Source: Mycolicibacterium neoaurum ATCC 25795 (lineage in GTDB: Bacteria > Actinomycetota > Actinomycetes > Mycobacteriales > Mycobacteriaceae). From it: DNA of 64,000 bases. A program made the position numbers and the translations under genes. Below are positions 10,785 through 21,704 of this stretch, piece by piece. Within the stretch, counting starts at the first letter, position 1; every line of letters starts with the position of its first letter. The stretch lies in the NCBI RefSeq assembly GCF_000691525.1, contig NZ_JMDW01000012.1, positions 1 to 64,000 of the forward strand. The letters run 5' to 3'. The notes beneath the pieces were generated by a model, which worked only from the letters and a program-made list of their open reading frames with translations, made no database searches and was not told the origin of the DNA.

Positions 10785-11978
10785 TCACGGCTCCTCTATC
10801 GGACTGTTGCGGCCCCGGAGCAACGGAATCACGGTGACCACTCCGGCGACGATGATCGCGGCGAGCATCACCGCGCCGGTGTGGCGGGGGTCGAAGAAGA
10901 TCGTGCTCGCGGCGCCGAGGGCGACGATGCCGACCCACATGTAGATCAACAACACCACGCGGCGATGCGAGTGGCCGATCTGCAGTAGTCGATGGTGCAG
11001 ATGCATCTTGTCGGGGCTGAACGGGCTCTTGCCCGCCCTGGTGCGGCGCACGATGGCCAGCAGCATGTCCAGCGCGGGAACGAACATCACCGCGACCACG
11101 AGCAGGAACGGCGAAAGCAACGCGAAGACGTCCCGGGCACCGTAGGCGTTCTGCGATATCGGGCCCGCCGCCGTCGTCGATGCGGCGGCCAGCATCAGAC
11201 CGATCAGCATCGAGCCCGAGTCACCCATGAAGATCTTGGCGCGATGAAAGTTGTGCGGCAAAAAGCCAAGACAGGCCCCGGCAAGCACCACCGAGATCAT
11301 CGCCGGCGGGTAGAACAACACGTCACCGCCGTGATCGCGCAGCAGCCCCACCGAGAAGATGCAGATCGCCAGCGCCGTGATCAGCCCGAGACCGGCCGCC
11401 AACCCGTCCAGACCGTCGACGAAGTTCATCGCGTTGACGATCGAGACCGTCAGCGCCAACGTCAGCAGGATCGAGGTGACCTGGTCGAGCACGATCGTGC
11501 CGACACCGCCGAACGGGATGTAGAGCACGCTCCAGGCCACACCCATCGTGACCAGGACACTGGCCGCGGTGATCTGACCGGCGAACTTGGTCAGCGCATC
11601 GAGGCCCCACCGATCGTCGATCAGACCGACGACCATGATGAGGCCACCGGCGACGACGACGGCCGGCATGCCGGTGGAGTAGACGAAACCCCGGTTCAAC
11701 GCCGGCAGTTGGGAGGCCAGCAACACCGCGGCCACCACCCCGATGTACATCGCCAGCCCGCCCATCCGCGGGGTCGGCTTGACGTGCACATCGCGCGTCC
11801 GCGGGTAAGCGACCGCGCCGATCCTGGTCGCCAGCACCCGCGCCCAACCGGTCGCGAAGTAGGTGATGATCGCCGCGGTCAGACCCACCAGCGCGAGCTC
11901 GCGCAGGGGTACGCCGGCACCGCGGTCCGACAGTGCCAGCAGTCCGTCAGCCAGCAGTCGGTCAGCCAGCAGAACCAT
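10785..11978 (-). CDS. wecA: undecaprenyl/decaprenyl-phosphate GlcNAc-1-phosphate transferase (WecA/Rfe type)
   Basis: This integral membrane enzyme, 397 residues with about 11 hydrophobic segments, belongs to the MraY/WecA/TagO family. In mycobacteria the enzyme transfers GlcNAc-1-phosphate to decaprenyl phosphate to start the linker that joins arabinogalactan to peptidoglycan. Conserved motifs are HVKPTPRMGG (cytosolic), NAMNFVDGLDGLAAG and GDSGSM. The ATG at 11978 overlaps the end of the Sua5 gene by 17 bases. It begins MVLLADRLLADGLL, where the LLADR/LLADG repeat reflects a 15-base tandem duplication. A later start is possible. Confidence 0.9.
   Translation of the reverse strand: MVLLADRLLADGLLALSDRGAGVPLRELALVGLTAAIITYFATGWARVLATRIGAVAYPRTRDVHVKPTPRMGGLAMYIGVVAAVLLASQLPALNRGFVYSTGMPAVVVAGGLIMVVGLIDDRWGLDALTKFAGQITAASVLVTMGVAWSVLYIPFGGVGTIVLDQVTSILLTLALTVSIVNAMNFVDGLDGLAAGLGLITALAICIFSVGLLRDHGGDVLFYPPAMISVVLAGACLGFLPHNFHRAKIFMGDSGSMLIGLMLAAASTTAAGPISQNAYGARDVFALLSPFLLVVAVMFVPALDMLLAIVRRTRAGKSPFSPDKMHLHHRLLQIGHSHRRVVLLIYMWVGIVALGAASTIFFDPRHTGAVMLAAIIVAGVVTVIPLLRGRNSPIEEP
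11937..11966 (-). repeat. 15-base tandem duplication at the Sua5/wecA junction
   Basis: Two adjacent 15-base units (11937-11951 and 11952-11966) differ at one base and are followed by six more bases of the unit. They encode the LLADR-LLADG repeat at the N-terminus of WecA and extend over the stop codon of the upstream Sua5 gene. Copy-number change by slippage would lengthen or shorten WecA in frame. Confidence 0.75.
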
Positions 11979-12639
11979 CGGCGTCCTCGGGTGCGAGGGC
12001 GGCCGCGTCGATACCGAGCACGCGGGCGATGTCGGCGACCGGGACCGGACCTTCGCGCAGCACCCGCGGCTCCGGCCCGGACACATCGACGATGGTCGAA
12101 GCGGCGCCCTGCGGCGACGGCCCGGCATCCAGGTAGACCTCGACCCGGTCGGCCAGCTGTGCCTGTGCGTCGGCGGCGGTGAGCGCGGCCGGGAAACCCG
12201 AGACGTTGGCGCTCGACACCGCCATCGGTCCGACCTCACGCAGCAGGTCGATGGCCACCGGATGCAACGGCATGCGCAGCATCACGGTGCCGTTGGCGTC
12301 ACCGAGATCCCACTGCAGTGACGGCGCGTGTCGGACCACCAGGCTCAACGCCCCGGGCCAGAAGGCCTGGATCAGCTCGCGTGCCGCGGGCGGCACGGCG
12401 TAGACCAGCCCGTCGATGGTGTGCCAGGACCCGACCAGCACGCCGACCGGCATATCGCGACCGCGGTTCTTGGCCGCCAGCAGGGCGCCCACCGCGGCGT
12501 TGTCGAAGGCGTCCGCGCCGATCCCGTAGACGGTGTCGGTGGGCATCACGACCAGCCGCCCGCCCTTGGCCGCGCTGATCGCCGAGGCCAGACCGCTGGC
12601 TCGCTGGTCGGGATCGGAGCAGTCGAAGGTTGCGCTCAT
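11962..12639 (-). CDS. L-threonylcarbamoyladenylate synthase (Sua5/YrdC family)
   Basis: This 225-residue cytosolic enzyme makes threonylcarbamoyl-AMP from threonine, bicarbonate and ATP, the first step of the t6A modification of tRNAs that read ANN codons. The YrdC fold is recognised from GGRLVVMPTDTVYGIGADAF near the N-terminus and PMAVSSANVSG near 170. It is the Rv1301-type protein and follows prmC by 5 bases. It is shorter than full Sua5 proteins, with only a short tail instead of a complete C-terminal Sua5 domain. Confidence 0.93.
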   Translation of the reverse strand: MSATFDCSDPDQRASGLASAISAAKGGRLVVMPTDTVYGIGADAFDNAAVGALLAAKNRGRDMPVGVLVGSWHTIDGLVYAVPPAARELIQAFWPGALSLVVRHAPSLQWDLGDANGTVMLRMPLHPVAIDLLREVGPMAVSSANVSGFPAALTAADAQAQLADRVEVYLDAGPSPQGAASTIVDVSGPEPRVLREGPVPVADIARVLGIDAAALAPEDADGSAG

Positions 12640-12644
12640 GACGT

Positions 12645-13478
12645 TCAGCTTCTCACCGCGGTCACGAAACGCGGACGGCCGGTCAGGTCGCGGCGCGCCG
12701 TGATGCCGTCGAAAGCCCCGCGTCTGGCGAAAACGTCGGCGGTGGCCGTCGATGTGGTGTCGTCATGCTCGACGCCGATCTGCCCGCCCGGACGCAACAG
12801 CCGCGCGGCCAGCCCGACGATCGGCACGATGACATCCATCCCGTCCGGGCCACCGAACAACGCTTGGTGCGGATCGTGTTCGGCGACTTCGGGTTCCAGG
12901 ACGGCACCGTCGGGAATGTAGGGCGGGTTGGCGACGATCAGCTCGACGGTTCCGTCGAGTTCGGCGAGCAGACCCGGCTGCCGCACGTCGGCATGTACCA
13001 GCTCCACCCCGGAACCTTCGGTGTTCATCCGGGCGTAGCGCAGCGCCTCCTGCGAACGCTCCACTGCGATGACTCGGGCGTCGGGACGGTGTGCGGCCAA
13101 CGCCAGCGCCAACGCCCCCGACCCGGTACAGAGATCCACGATCACGCCATCGTCCGACACGGGCACGGTATGCGCCCATTCCAGCAGGGCCTCGGTCTCG
13201 GGCCGCGGGATGAAGACCCCCGGGCCCACGGTCAGCGTCACCGGACCGAAGGCCGCGGTACCGATCAGGTGTTGCAGCGGGACGCGGCGCGCCCGCTGGT
13301 CGATGAGGCCGCGGTACCGCGGTGCGAAATCTGCGTCCGGCTCGACGAACGAGAGCAGTCCGCGGTCCACGCCGGCGATGTGGGCGGCCAGCTGTTCGGC
13401 ATCGGCACGCGCCGAGTCGATCCCGGCGGCCGCCAGGATGGCGGCACCGTCGGTGATCTCCCGCCGCAGTCCGCTCAT
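12645..13478 (-). CDS. prmC: peptide chain release factor N5-glutamine methyltransferase
   Basis: This SAM-dependent enzyme (HemK), 277 residues, methylates the Gln of the GGQ motif in release factors. The NPPY active-site motif is present (ELIVANPPYIPDG), as is the SAM-binding loop VIVDLCTGSGALALAL. It starts with ATG at 13478, 4 bases after the stop of prfA, which encodes its substrate. Co-transcription is therefore very likely. An apparent longer frame upstream simply reads through prfA out of phase. Confidence 0.96.
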   Translation of the reverse strand: MSGLRREITDGAAILAAAGIDSARADAEQLAAHIAGVDRGLLSFVEPDADFAPRYRGLIDQRARRVPLQHLIGTAAFGPVTLTVGPGVFIPRPETEALLEWAHTVPVSDDGVIVDLCTGSGALALALAAHRPDARVIAVERSQEALRYARMNTEGSGVELVHADVRQPGLLAELDGTVELIVANPPYIPDGAVLEPEVAEHDPHQALFGGPDGMDVIVPIVGLAARLLRPGGQIGVEHDDTTSTATADVFARRGAFDGITARRDLTGRPRFVTAVRS

Positions 13479-13482
13479 CGGA

Positions 13483-14556
13483 TCACGCCTGTTGGAGTCG
13501 GGCCTGCTTATCGGCGGCGGCCAGGGCGTCGAGCAGCGCATCCATGTCCCCGTCGAGCACCTGGTCGAGGTTGTGCGACTTGAAGTTGATGCGGTGATCG
13601 GCGATGCGGTTCTCGGGGAAGTTGTAGGTGCGGATCCGCTCGCTGCGGTCGACGGTGCGGATCTGGCTGGCTCGGTCGGCCGAGGCGTCGGCGGAGGCCT
13701 GCTCCTCGGCCAGCGCCTGCAGTCGTGCGGCCAGCACCACCATGGCGCGGGCCTTGTTCTGCAACTGGCTGCGCTCGTTCTGGCAGGTGACCACGATGCC
13801 GGTGGGCAGGTGGGTGATGCGTACCGCCGAGTCGGTGGTGTTGACGCCCTGACCACCCTTACCGGAGCTGCGGTAGACGTCGATGCGCAGGTCGGACTCG
13901 TCGATCTGCACCGCCTCGACGTCTTCGGGCTCGGGGTAGACGAGCACGCCGGCGGCCGAGGTATGCACCCGGCCCTGCGATTCGGTGACGGGCACCCGCT
14001 GCACACGGTGCACGCCGCCCTCGAATTTCATCCGCGACCAGACACCGTCTGCGGAGTCGCCCTTGCTTGCGATCGTGATGGTGGCGTCCTTGTATCCACC
14101 GAGGTCCGACCATGTCTCGTCGAGCACGGTGACCGTCCAGCCGTGCCGCTCGGCATAGCGGATGTACATCCGGGCCAGGTCGGCGGCGAACAGCGCAGAC
14201 TCCTCGCCGCCTTCACCGGATTTCACCTCGAGCACGACATCGTCGGCATCGTGCGGATCGCGCGGGGCGAGCAAATCGGTCAGCTTGGCGTCCAGCTCGG
14301 CGACGGTCTTTTCCAGTTCCGGCACCTCGGCGGCGAACGTCTCGTCCTCGCCCGCCAGCTCACGGGCGGCCTCCAGGTCGCCGCGGGCGGCCTCCAGCTT
14401 GCGATGGGTCGACACGATCGGCGAGACCTGGGCGAAACGACGCCCGACTTTGCGGGCGGCACCGGCGTCGGCGTGCAGCGCCGGGTCGGCGAGTTGGCGC
14501 TCGAGGTCGGCGTGCTCGGCGAGCAACGCCTCGATCATGGGCGCGGTGTCAGTCAC
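13483..14556 (-). CDS. prfA: peptide chain release factor 1
   Basis: This translation termination factor for UAA and UAG codons is 357 residues. The GGQ motif ([17 protein letters not shown]) and the codon-recognition region are present. The GTG at 14556 is preferred because AGGGAGG lies 7 bases upstream. The TTG two codons earlier is too close to that ribosome binding site. The gene sits between rpmE and prmC, as in other mycobacteria. Confidence 0.97.
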   Translation of the reverse strand: MTDTAPMIEALLAEHADLERQLADPALHADAGAARKVGRRFAQVSPIVSTHRKLEAARGDLEAARELAGEDETFAAEVPELEKTVAELDAKLTDLLAPRDPHDADDVVLEVKSGEGGEESALFAADLARMYIRYAERHGWTVTVLDETWSDLGGYKDATITIASKGDSADGVWSRMKFEGGVHRVQRVPVTESQGRVHTSAAGVLVYPEPEDVEAVQIDESDLRIDVYRSSGKGGQGVNTTDSAVRITHLPTGIVVTCQNERSQLQNKARAMVVLAARLQALAEEQASADASADRASQIRTVDRSERIRTYNFPENRIADHRINFKSHNLDQVLDGDMDALLDALAAADKQARLQQA

Positions 14557-14629
14557 CGGCAAACCTCCCTACAAACGCAGATCGGCGCCCGACCTGACAC
14601 GTGGACAGGAACGGGCGCCGATCGGACAA

Positions 14630-14860
14630 CTAGTTCTCGGCTGCGGCCTTCGTGTTGCGCTTGCCGTAGCGCTTCTCGAAGCGGGCGACGCGGCCGCCGC
14701 TGTCGAGGATCTTCTGCTTGCCGGTGTAGAACGGGTGGCACTGCGAGCAGACCTCGACCACGATGTGGCCACTGTCCTTGGTGCTGCGGGTGGTGAAGCT
14801 GTTACCGCAACCGCAGACCACGGTGGTCTCGGCATAGTTGGGATGGATACCCGATTTCAT
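14630..14860 (-). CDS. rpmE: 50S ribosomal protein L31
   Basis: This is a large-subunit ribosomal protein, 76 residues. It has Cys pairs VVCGCG and VCSQCHPF, so it is the zinc-binding (C+) L31 form, not the zinc-independent paralogue that mycobacteria induce under Zur control. The ATG at 14860 gives the normal N-terminus MKSGIHPNY and has GAAGAGGAAAA upstream. Its C-terminal tail is rich in Lys and Ala. Confidence 0.97.
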   Translation of the reverse strand: MKSGIHPNYAETTVVCGCGNSFTTRSTKDSGHIVVEVCSQCHPFYTGKQKILDSGGRVARFEKRYGKRNTKAAAEN

Positions 14861-14950
14861 GGTTTTCCTCTTCAATCGTTGGCCGCCGGGTCGCCCGAGC
14901 CCAGACCTGGGAGTCTTCGAACGTGAACCGGAACCGAGGGTCGACGGTCC

Positions 14951-14979
14951 ATTATGCCAGGTCAACCGCCAGTTGCGAA
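14951..14979 (-). promoter_or_regulatory. candidate rpmE promoter
   Basis: The minus strand has TTCGCA (14974-14979), a 17-base spacer and CATAAT (14951-14956), about 90 bases upstream of the rpmE ATG. This would separate rpmE-prfA-prmC-Sua5-wecA from the upstream ligase gene. The hexamers are fair rather than perfect. Confidence 0.45.
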
Positions 14980-14998
14980 AACGCGTGACCAGCGACAA

Positions 14999-16576
14999 CT
15001 ATTCCCGGCCCAGCGGCACGTAGGTCGAGCCCTCACGACGCCAGATGAGACGCCCCTGCGGATCGGTGCCGAGCGCCACCAGCTCGCGCTTGAGGATCTT
15101 GTTGGTTGCGGTGCTGGGCAGGTCCTCGGCGATCCAGACATACCGCGGGCGTGCCTTGGTGGACAGGTCGGACTGCGCGGCGAGGAACTCGGCGAAGTCG
15201 TCCGGGGTGAGCTCGGCGCCATCCTGCAGGACGATGGCGGCCATCACCTGATCGCCGACATACTCGTCGGGCACCGGGTACACCGCGACGCGGTTGGCCT
15301 GCGGCAGCCGCAGCAGGATCCGCTCGATCGGTGCGGCGGTCAGATTCTCCCCGTCCACCCGCATCCAGTCGGCGGTTCGCCCGGCCAGGTAGATCCAGCC
15401 CTCGGCATCCCGGTAGGCCAGATCTCCCGACCAGTAGATACCGCCCCGCAGGCGTTCGTCGGTCGCGGCCCGGTCGTTGTAATAGCCGCGGAACAGGCCG
15501 CTGCCGGTCGTGTTGACCAGCTCGCCGGTGGCGGCATCGGCGTTGACCAGCAAGCCGGCGGCGTCGAACTGCGCCACCTCACATTCCTGCGCGGTGTCCG
15601 GGTCGTAGATCGCCACGCCGGGAAAACCCTGCCCGATCGATCCCGGCGGGGTGTCCTCGGGGCGGGTGATGATGATGGCCGTCTCGGTCGACCCGAAACC
15701 GTCCCACACCGTGCAGCCGAAACGTCGCCCGAAGGCCTCGATATCGCGGTCGGCGGCCTCGTTACCGAAGGCGATGCGCAACGGATTGTCCGCATCATCG
15801 GGCTGTTCGGCTGTCGCCAGGATGTAGGCCAGCGGCTTTCCGACGTAGTTCATGTAGGTGGCGCCGTAGCGACGGATATCGCGCAGGAACGCCGATGCCG
15901 AGAACGTGGCGGGTGCCATTGCGGCCCCGGCGCCGACGGCCACGCTCCAGCCCGCGTAGACCGCGTTGGAGTGGAACAGCGGCATCGCCAGGTAACAGGT
16001 GTCCCCCGGGCCCAGTCCGTACCGCTGGACCAACGCACCGCCGGCGAACAGCACGGTCGAGTGCGGCACCTCGACGGCCTTGGGCTCACCGCTGGTGCCC
16101 GAGGTGAAGATCATCATGAAGGTGTCGTCGGGGGCGACCTCGCGGTGTGGGCGCAGCGCGGGGGCGACGGCCAGTCGTTTCGACCACTGTTCGTCGGTGA
16201 CGTCGTAGACGGTGACCCCGGGCAGGTCGACACCGTCGAGCAGGCCGCGGTGGTCGGCGTCGGTCAACAGGATCTGGGTGTCCACCTTGGCGATATCGCG
16301 GGCCAAGGCCGCTCCACGGCGGGTGGTGTTGAGTCCGCACAGCACGTATCCGCCCAGGCCGGCCGCGGCCAGCGCGGTGAGCATGGGCGGGGCGTTGCCC
16401 AGCAGCGCGGCGACGTGCAGGGGGCGCTTGGGGTCGGCGGCGGCGATGACGGCGGCAGCCTGACGACCGGCATCCTCGATGTGCGTGCGCCAGCTGATGG
16501 TGGTGTCGGCGTGCTTGACGGCGGTGCCGTCATCATCGGCCCTGCTGCGCAGCAGTTGCTGCAGTGTCTCCGCCAT
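14999..16576 (-). CDS. acyl-CoA ligase / long-chain acyl-CoA synthetase (FadD family)
   Basis: This is an ANL-superfamily adenylating enzyme, 525 residues, expected to activate a carboxylic acid to acyl-AMP and then acyl-CoA. The P-loop-like motif MIFTSGTSGEPKAV is at about 170-185. The adenylate-binding DGFGSTE and the hinge-region YWSGDLAYRD are present, and the C-terminal catalytic Lys is in STATNKILKREL. It resembles the FadD1/FadD17 type in mycobacteria, but the substrate cannot be told from sequence. A TetR regulator is divergent 138 bases away and is the likely local regulator. Confidence 0.88.
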   Translation of the reverse strand: MAETLQQLLRSRADDDGTAVKHADTTISWRTHIEDAGRQAAAVIAAADPKRPLHVAALLGNAPPMLTALAAAGLGGYVLCGLNTTRRGAALARDIAKVDTQILLTDADHRGLLDGVDLPGVTVYDVTDEQWSKRLAVAPALRPHREVAPDDTFMMIFTSGTSGEPKAVEVPHSTVLFAGGALVQRYGLGPGDTCYLAMPLFHSNAVYAGWSVAVGAGAAMAPATFSASAFLRDIRRYGATYMNYVGKPLAYILATAEQPDDADNPLRIAFGNEAADRDIEAFGRRFGCTVWDGFGSTETAIIITRPEDTPPGSIGQGFPGVAIYDPDTAQECEVAQFDAAGLLVNADAATGELVNTTGSGLFRGYYNDRAATDERLRGGIYWSGDLAYRDAEGWIYLAGRTADWMRVDGENLTAAPIERILLRLPQANRVAVYPVPDEYVGDQVMAAIVLQDGAELTPDDFAEFLAAQSDLSTKARPRYVWIAEDLPSTATNKILKRELVALGTDPQGRLIWRREGSTYVPLGRE

Positions 16577-16598
16577 GCGCCGGCACCCTCCGCTTGTG

Positions 16599-16618
16599 GA
16601 CAGATTTTGCTAACTGTC
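16599..16618. promoter_or_regulatory. candidate TetR operator
   Basis: GACAG (16599-16603) and CTGTC (16614-16618) form an inverted repeat with a 10-base AT-rich centre. The outer flanks GTGG and CCAC extend the symmetry imperfectly. It lies 22 bases upstream of the ligase start, in the intergenic region shared with the divergent TetR gene. The position is right for autoregulation and control of the ligase, but the match is by symmetry only. Confidence 0.4.
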
Positions 16619-16714
16619 TACCACCGCCGACCTGCCCCGCGATACTGATGGGGTTCTTGGCAGAATGCAGCACAACGTGTGCTAATCCGATGACCGATCT
16701 CGAGGAGACCACCC

Positions 16715-17314
16715 TTGCCGACCGCCACGGCCACCGTTCGCGACCGCCTGATCGACGCGGCCGAGGTCTGCCTGCGCGCCAAGGGCATCCGGGCCACCAC
16801 GGTGTCCGAGGTCGCCGAGACCGCCGGGGTCTCTCGCGGCTGGTTGTACCGCCACTTCCCGGACAAGGTGACGCTGCTCGGTGCGGCGATCGTGCGCCTC
16901 AACGAGGTCTACTGGTCACAGGCGCACGCCGTGCTCGCGTCGGTGGAGGGCTTAGACCAGCAGATCGTGGCGGGGATCCGGCATGGCCGCACCGCCTACG
17001 ACGATCCGGGCGCGCTGCTGATGAAGCTGCGGATCGCCGAGCCCGAAGAGTTCGCGGCATGTGCGGGAGCCGGCGTACAGGGGCTGGTGCCGGACCTGGC
17101 CGGGTTCTGGTCGCGCTATCTGGTCGCCGCCCGCGATGCCGGCGAGATCCATCCGGATGTCGTCATCGAGGAAGCATCGGAATGGGTTGCGCGCGTAGTA
17201 ATTTCGATGGCGACAGTGCCCGGGGACACGCTGGATCCGAAAGATCCCGCCCAGCTGCTCACGCACGTCCGCCGCTACGTGATCCCGGCATTGAAGGCCG
17301 ATCCGAACGTCTGA
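16715..17314 (+). CDS. TetR/AcrR family transcriptional regulator
   Basis: This one-component regulator is 199 residues. The N-terminal helix-turn-helix is clear at about 28-50 (ATTVSEVAETAGVSRGWLYRHF). The C-terminal ligand-binding domain is not diagnostic. The start is TTG at 16715, chosen because GAGGAG lies 7 bases upstream and the HTH begins at the usual distance. It is divergent from the acyl-CoA ligase, so the ligand may be an acyl-CoA or fatty acid. It converges with rho across a strong hairpin. Confidence 0.92.
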   Translation: MPTATATVRDRLIDAAEVCLRAKGIRATTVSEVAETAGVSRGWLYRHFPDKVTLLGAAIVRLNEVYWSQAHAVLASVEGLDQQIVAGIRHGRTAYDDPGALLMKLRIAEPEEFAACAGAGVQGLVPDLAGFWSRYLVAARDAGEIHPDVVIEEASEWVARVVISMATVPGDTLDPKDPAQLLTHVRRYVIPALKADPNV

Positions 17315-17317
17315 GAA

Positions 17318-17369
17318 ACGACTTCGGCGCGGTCACGCTCGCTGAGCGAGCGTTTCCGCGCCGAAATCG
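17318..17369. terminator. bidirectional terminator-like hairpin between tetR and rho
   Basis: A 26-base arm (17318-17343) pairs with 17344-17369 at about 23 of 26 positions. The arm starts ACGACTTCGGCGCGG and the turn lies at GCTCGCTGAGCGAGC. It sits between the stop codons of two convergent genes and is nearly symmetric, so it can serve both strands. There is no long U-run, as is usual for mycobacterial terminators. Confidence 0.7.
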
Positions 17370-17380
17370 TCGGGGCTGGA

Positions 17381-19381
17381 TCAGTCGTTGTCCATGCCAC
17401 CCGGGGTGGTCTTGGACACCTGGACCAGGAACTCGTAGTTGGTCTTGGTCTTGCGCAGCTGGCTCATCAGCAGGTCGATGGCCTGATGACTGTCGAGACC
17501 GGACAGCACGCGGCGCAGCTTGTGCACGATCGCGAACTCGTCGGCTCCGAGCAGCAGTTCGTCCTTGCGGGTGCCCGACGGGTTGACGTCGACGGCCGGG
17601 AACACGCGACGCTCGGCGATCTTGCGGTCCAGCTTGAGCTCGGCGTTACCGGTGCCCTTGAACTCCTCGAAGATCACGGTGTCGCCGGTGGAGCCGGTCT
17701 CGACCATCGCGGTGGCGATGATCGTCAGCGAACCGCCGTGCTCGATGTTGCGGGCCGCACCCAGGAACCGCTTGGGCGGGTACAGCGCGGTCGAGTCGAC
17801 ACCACCGGACAGGATGCGGCCCGACGCCGGCGACGCATTGTTGTAGGCGCGGCCCAGGCGGGTGATCGAGTCGAGCAGCACCACGACGTCCTTGCCCTGC
17901 TCGACAAGGCGCTTGGCCCGCTCGATGGCCAGCTCGGCGGCTTGGGTGTGATCTGACGGCGGGCGGTCGAAGGTGGAGGCGATGACCTCACCCTTGACCG
18001 AGCGCTGCATATCGGTGACCTCTTCGGGGCGCTCGTCGACGAGCACGACCATGAGGTGACATTCGGGGTTGTTCTGGGTGATCGCGTTCGCGATGTCCTG
18101 CATGATCGTGGTCTTACCGGCCTTGGGCGGTGACACGATCAGGGCGCGCTGCCCCTTGCCGATCGGCATGATCAGGTCGATCACGCGGGTGGTCAGCCGA
18201 TCCGGTGTGGTCTCCAGGCGCAGCCGCTGATTGGGGTAGAGCGGCGTCAGCTTGGTGAAATCGGGTCGGTTCTTGGCGTTCTCGACCGGTCCGCCGTTGA
18301 CGGTGTCCAGCCGGACCAGCGGGTTGAACTTCTGCCGCGGGTTGTTGCCACCGCTGTTCTCCCCCTCGCGGGCGACGCGCACCGCACCGGTGACAGCGTC
18401 ACCGCGGCGCAGGCCGTTCTTGCGGACCATGTTCATGGAGACGTAGACGTCGTTGGGTCCGGCCAGATAACCCGAGGTCCGGACGAACGCGTAGTTGTCG
18501 AGCACGTCGAGAATGCCGGCCACGGGCTGGACGACATCGTCCTCGCGCAGTTCGGTGTCGCGGTCGCCGCCGCCCTGGCCGCCGCCCTCGCCGCCACCGG
18601 AGCGCTCGCCGCGTCGCCTGCGATCCCGGAACCGCCGACCACGACGGCCACCGCGGCCCTCGTCATCGTCGGCATTGTTTTGGTTGTTGTTGTTCTGGTT
18701 GTTGGCGTTGTTCTGGTTGCCGCCGCCGCTGTTGTTGGCGTTGCGGTTCTGGTTGCCGTCCTGCTGGTCGGCGCTCTCGCTGCGGTTGGAGTTGTCGCGG
18801 TTCGCGTTCTCGGTGCGGTTGGAGTTGTCGCGACCCGAGTTGTCGTTGCGGTTGCCCTGCTGGGCACCGCCGGACTTGGCGCTGTCGGCCTCGCCGCCCT
18901 TGTCTGTGTTGCCCTTGGCTTCCTTGTTATCGCCGGCGTCCCCGTCCTGGCGGTTGTCCGGCGCACCGGACTGGCGGCCGGCGCTGCGGCGTTCACGACG
19001 CTGCGGGCTCTGCTGCGGGGCGTCGCCGCTCTGGCCGGCGTCCGCGGCGGCGGGCTGCTCAGGGGCCGAATCGAGCGTCGGCTGCTCCACCGGAGCGGCC
19101 TTGGGCGTCTTCTCCGCCTTCTCGGCGGGTGCAGCCTTCGCGCCGACGGACTCGCCGCGCTGCTCCTTGATGGCGGCGATCAGATCACTCTTGCGCATGC
19201 CCGAGGTGCCCTTGACACCTACTTCGCTGGCCAGTGCCCGCAAGTCCGGGAGCAGCATCGACGTCAGCGAGCCGGAACGGCTGCGGCTGGCGCCTGCGCT
19301 CGGCGCGGCACTGGACGAGTTCACGGCTTCCGAGGGCGCACTGCCGCTGTCGGCTGCCGTGATGAGGTCCGTATCAGTCAC
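17381..19381 (-). CDS. rho: transcription termination factor Rho, with long disordered insertion
   Basis: This hexameric RNA helicase/ATPase terminates untranslated transcripts. The protein has 666 residues against about 420 in E. coli. Residues about 42-76 form the Rho N-terminal helical domain. Residues about 80-275 are an inserted low-complexity segment rich in Asn, Gln, Gly, Asp and Arg. The RNA-binding cold-shock-like domain follows from about 285. The ATPase domain has Walker A (SPPKAGKTT) and the Rho signature VVLLDSITRLGRAYN. The GTG at 19381 is chosen because AAAGGAAATCC precedes it with good spacing. The in-frame ATG 8 codons upstream has none. Confidence 0.97.
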   Translation of the reverse strand: MTDTDLITAADSGSAPSEAVNSSSAAPSAGASRSRSGSLTSMLLPDLRALASEVGVKGTSGMRKSDLIAAIKEQRGESVGAKAAPAEKAEKTPKAAPVEQPTLDSAPEQPAAADAGQSGDAPQQSPQRRERRSAGRQSGAPDNRQDGDAGDNKEAKGNTDKGGEADSAKSGGAQQGNRNDNSGRDNSNRTENANRDNSNRSESADQQDGNQNRNANNSGGGNQNNANNQNNNNQNNADDDEGRGGRRGRRFRDRRRRGERSGGGEGGGQGGGDRDTELREDDVVQPVAGILDVLDNYAFVRTSGYLAGPNDVYVSMNMVRKNGLRRGDAVTGAVRVAREGENSGGNNPRQKFNPLVRLDTVNGGPVENAKNRPDFTKLTPLYPNQRLRLETTPDRLTTRVIDLIMPIGKGQRALIVSPPKAGKTTIMQDIANAITQNNPECHLMVVLVDERPEEVTDMQRSVKGEVIASTFDRPPSDHTQAAELAIERAKRLVEQGKDVVVLLDSITRLGRAYNNASPASGRILSGGVDSTALYPPKRFLGAARNIEHGGSLTIIATAMVETGSTGDTVIFEEFKGTGNAELKLDRKIAERRVFPAVDVNPSGTRKDELLLGADEFAIVHKLRRVLSGLDSHQAIDLLMSQLRKTKTNYEFLVQVSKTTPGGMDND
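18557..19144 (-). repeat. low-complexity Asn/Gly/Arg-coding region within rho
   Basis: This stretch encodes the disordered insertion of Rho. It contains repeated short motifs such as RDNSNR, NRTENANRDNSNR and runs of Asn and Gly, ending in a strongly basic patch GRRGRRFRDRRRRG. The coding strand is rich in AAC and GGC codons. Length variation between strains is likely here. Confidence 0.85.
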
Positions 19382-19620
19382 GGATTTCCTTTCTTTCCCC
19401 CGCATATGGCGTTGCGCGAGGGGTTCCCCGAAGGTCAGCTGCGCTCGGCCATGCGGCCAGGCGCGTGGTTTCTCGCGATGCCACCGCCACGTGCGCGACG
19501 GCGATCGTCAGGGTCGGCCGAGGTACGGCAGACCATGAGTCCACGAGTGAAACACGAGAAGATTGGAGGTCGTCCTAGTGTCGGCGCAGGTAGAAACGCT
19601 GCGATTGCTGGACGAAAGCG

Positions 19621-19649
19621 AGAATAACCCGCATCTGGCGCGGTTGCAA
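19621..19649 (-). promoter_or_regulatory. candidate rho promoter with a long 5' leader
   Basis: The minus strand has TTGCAA (19644-19649), a 17-base spacer and TATTCT (19621-19626). Transcription from here would give a leader of about 230 bases before the rho GTG. The 300-base gap 19382-19681 contains no supported gene. A long untranslated leader fits the known autoregulation of rho by premature termination in several bacteria, though the mechanism here is inferred. Confidence 0.55.
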
Positions 19650-19681
19650 GAAGCGCGACAGTTTGCGTGTTGTCTCGACCG

Positions 19682-21700
<2,019 letters not shown>

Positions 21701-21704
<4 letters not shown>

